Assembly (NCBI GenBank): GCA_964603915.1 | Contig: CAZRWU010000058.1 | Coordinates: forward strand, 1 to 16,000 | DNA: 16,000 nt | Source of the DNA: REEP01 sp964603915 | GTDB lineage: Bacteria > Pseudomonadota > Alphaproteobacteria > Rhodospirillales > Defluviicoccaceae | Direction of reading: 5' to 3' | Shown: in pieces, positions 14,942-16,000 of the stretch | Position numbering within the stretch: the first letter of the stretch is position 1 | Layout of the letters: the number at the start of each line of letters is the position of its first letter | The notes under the pieces: model-generated | The model's database searches: none | The model's input: the letters and a program-made list of their open reading frames with translations, nothing else | What the model was told of the DNA's origin: nothing | Position numbers and translations under genes: made by a program

Positions 14942-16000
14942 TCAAACCAGGAAAAGCGTGGCGAGGCCCAGAAAGATGAAAAAGCCCATGCTGTCGGTGC
15001 TGAACGTCAACAGGACGCTGGAGCCGAGCGCCGGGTCGTACTTCAATCGGTTGATCAGGTACGGCACGCCGATTCCGCAGATGGCCGCGACGACGAGGTT
15101 GAGAAAGGTCGCCGCGCCCATGACCAGGCCGAGACCGGGGTGCCGGTAAAGAGCGAAAGCGGCGAGGCCCATGACCGAACCCCAGATCAAGCCGTTGACG
15201 CCGGCGACGCCGATTTCCTTGGCGGCGAGATAGCGCAGATTGTTGGCGTTGATCTGGTCGAGCGCGAGTCCCCGGACGAACAGGGCCACCGTCTGGTTGC
15301 CGGTGTTGCCGCCGATACTGGCGACGATCGGCATCAGCGTCGCCAACGCCACCAGCTTCTCGATGCTTCCCTCGAACACGCCGATCACCCGCGATGCTGC
15401 GAACGCCGTGAGCAGATTGATCGACAGCCACAGCCAGCGGCGACGGGCGCTGTCCCAGACACGGCCGAACAAATCCTCCTCGCCGCTCAGGCCCTCGCGC
15501 CTCAGCGCGTTCTCCTCGGCCTCGGCGCGTACGAAATCCATGACCGCATCGACGGGAAGGCGGCCGACCAACCGCCGCCGCTCGTCGATCACCGGAGCGG
15601 AGAGCAGGTCGTAGCGCTCGAAGGCCTGGGCGGCGGCGCCGGCGTCGTCGCGCGGCAGAAAGCTGACCACGTCGGTGCGCATGATCGCCGCGATCAATTG
15701 GCGCGGGCGATGCAGCAGCAGCGTCGTCAAGGGCACCACCCCCGCCAGCCGATCCCGTGAGTCGACGACGTAAAGGGCGTCGACCTGATCCGGAAACGCC
15801 TCGAGGTTGCGCAGCATCTTCAAGGCGTCCTTCACCGTCGCGGTCAGATCGATGACCAGGAGGTCGTGATTCATCAGACGCCCGACGGAATCGTCGGGAT
15901 ACTCCGCGTATTCCTTGAGCCAGCTGCGGACGCGCGGCGGCAGCGAGGGCTCCACCTCGTTCAGCACGTCCTCGGGAATGTGCTCCGCCATCGGACCGAG
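14942..16000 (-). CDS. mgtE: Magnesium transporter MgtE, partial (N-terminus beyond the window)
   Basis: The frame is open to the right edge, giving 352 codons of a protein normally about 450 residues; the Met at 15991 is probably internal, because the cytoplasmic N domain is only partly present. Counted from that Met, two CBS domains (about 38-95 and 100-155: VDALYVVDSRDRLAGVVPL, RYDLLSAPVIDERRRLVGRL) sense cytosolic Mg2+, followed by a connecting helix and five hydrophobic helices (about 185-349). The pore signatures MPIVASIGGNTGNQT and FSTDSMGFFIFLGLA are present, including the aspartate equivalent to the Mg2+-site aspartate of the Thermus protein. It imports Mg2+ (or Co2+) through the inner membrane. 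The stop is convergent with the pyruvate-kinase-like gene 52 bases away; no terminator is visible between them. Confidence 0.94.
   Translation of the reverse strand, partial: LGPMAEHIPEDVLNEVEPSLPPRVRSWLKEYAEYPDDSVGRLMNHDLLVIDLTATVKDALKMLRNLEAFPDQVDALYVVDSRDRLAGVVPLTTLLLHRPRQLIAAIMRTDVVSFLPRDDAGAAAQAFERYDLLSAPVIDERRRLVGRLPVDAVMDFVRAEAEENALRREGLSGEEDLFGRVWDSARRRWLWLSINLLTAFAASRVIGVFEGSIEKLVALATLMPIVASIGGNTGNQTVALFVRGLALDQINANNLRYLAAKEIGVAGVNGLIWGSVMGLAAFALYRHPGLGLVMGAATFLNLVVAAICGIGVPYLINRLKYDPALGSSVLLTFSTDSMGFFIFLGLATLFLV

Overview
The window is GC-rich chromosomal DNA from a Gram-negative bacterium. Lipoprotein and inner-membrane genes, a four-subunit fumarate reductase and a zinc-free (type B) ribosomal protein L36 all suggest a proteobacterium. 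I lean towards an alphaproteobacterium, but that is inference from gene style only. A run of 100 N bases at 2104-2203 shows this is a scaffolded draft or metagenome assembly.

Left part (1-5008, minus strand): the 5' 426 codons of a GlcD-type FAD-linked 2-hydroxyacid dehydrogenase run off the left edge. Next is a patch of lower GC (about 1340-3420) holding a pentapeptide-repeat protein with a C-terminal two-helix, channel-like membrane module. The assembly gap breaks this gene. The bases either side of the Ns are an identical 55-bp sequence, and removing one copy plus the Ns (155 bp) restores a single 528-residue frame. Then come a small uncertain ORF, the 41-codon rpmJ gene with a good promoter, and an unrecognised 396-residue acidic protein built from duplicated modules.

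Centre (5009-8592, plus strand): a 353-bp divergent promoter region leads into frdABCD, a complete quinol:fumarate reductase closely resembling the E. coli enzyme. All flavin and iron-sulfur ligands are present, and the FrdA/FrdB and FrdB/FrdC junctions are ATGA overlaps. A 10-bp perfect hairpin separates it from yjbQ and a hemerythrin-domain protein that keeps all seven iron ligands. A glycine-zipper stress-type membrane protein and an unrecognised one-helix membrane protein follow.

Right part (10877-16000): a minus-strand operon lemA - TPM domain protein (signal anchor and Gly-rich tail) - second TPM protein is packed with 1-base overlaps or gaps. It diverges, across a 467-bp spacer with two short tandem repeats, from a pyruvate-kinase-like gene that lacks the C-terminal domain and has a helical N-terminal extension. 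The window ends inside an mgtE magnesium transporter on the minus strand.

The frd operon and hemerythrin suggest life with low or fluctuating oxygen. I see no CRISPR array, tRNA, rRNA, insertion sequence or phage genes. The least explained items are the pentapeptide/channel fusion, the acidic repeat protein, the 174-residue membrane protein and the pyruvate-kinase-like protein.
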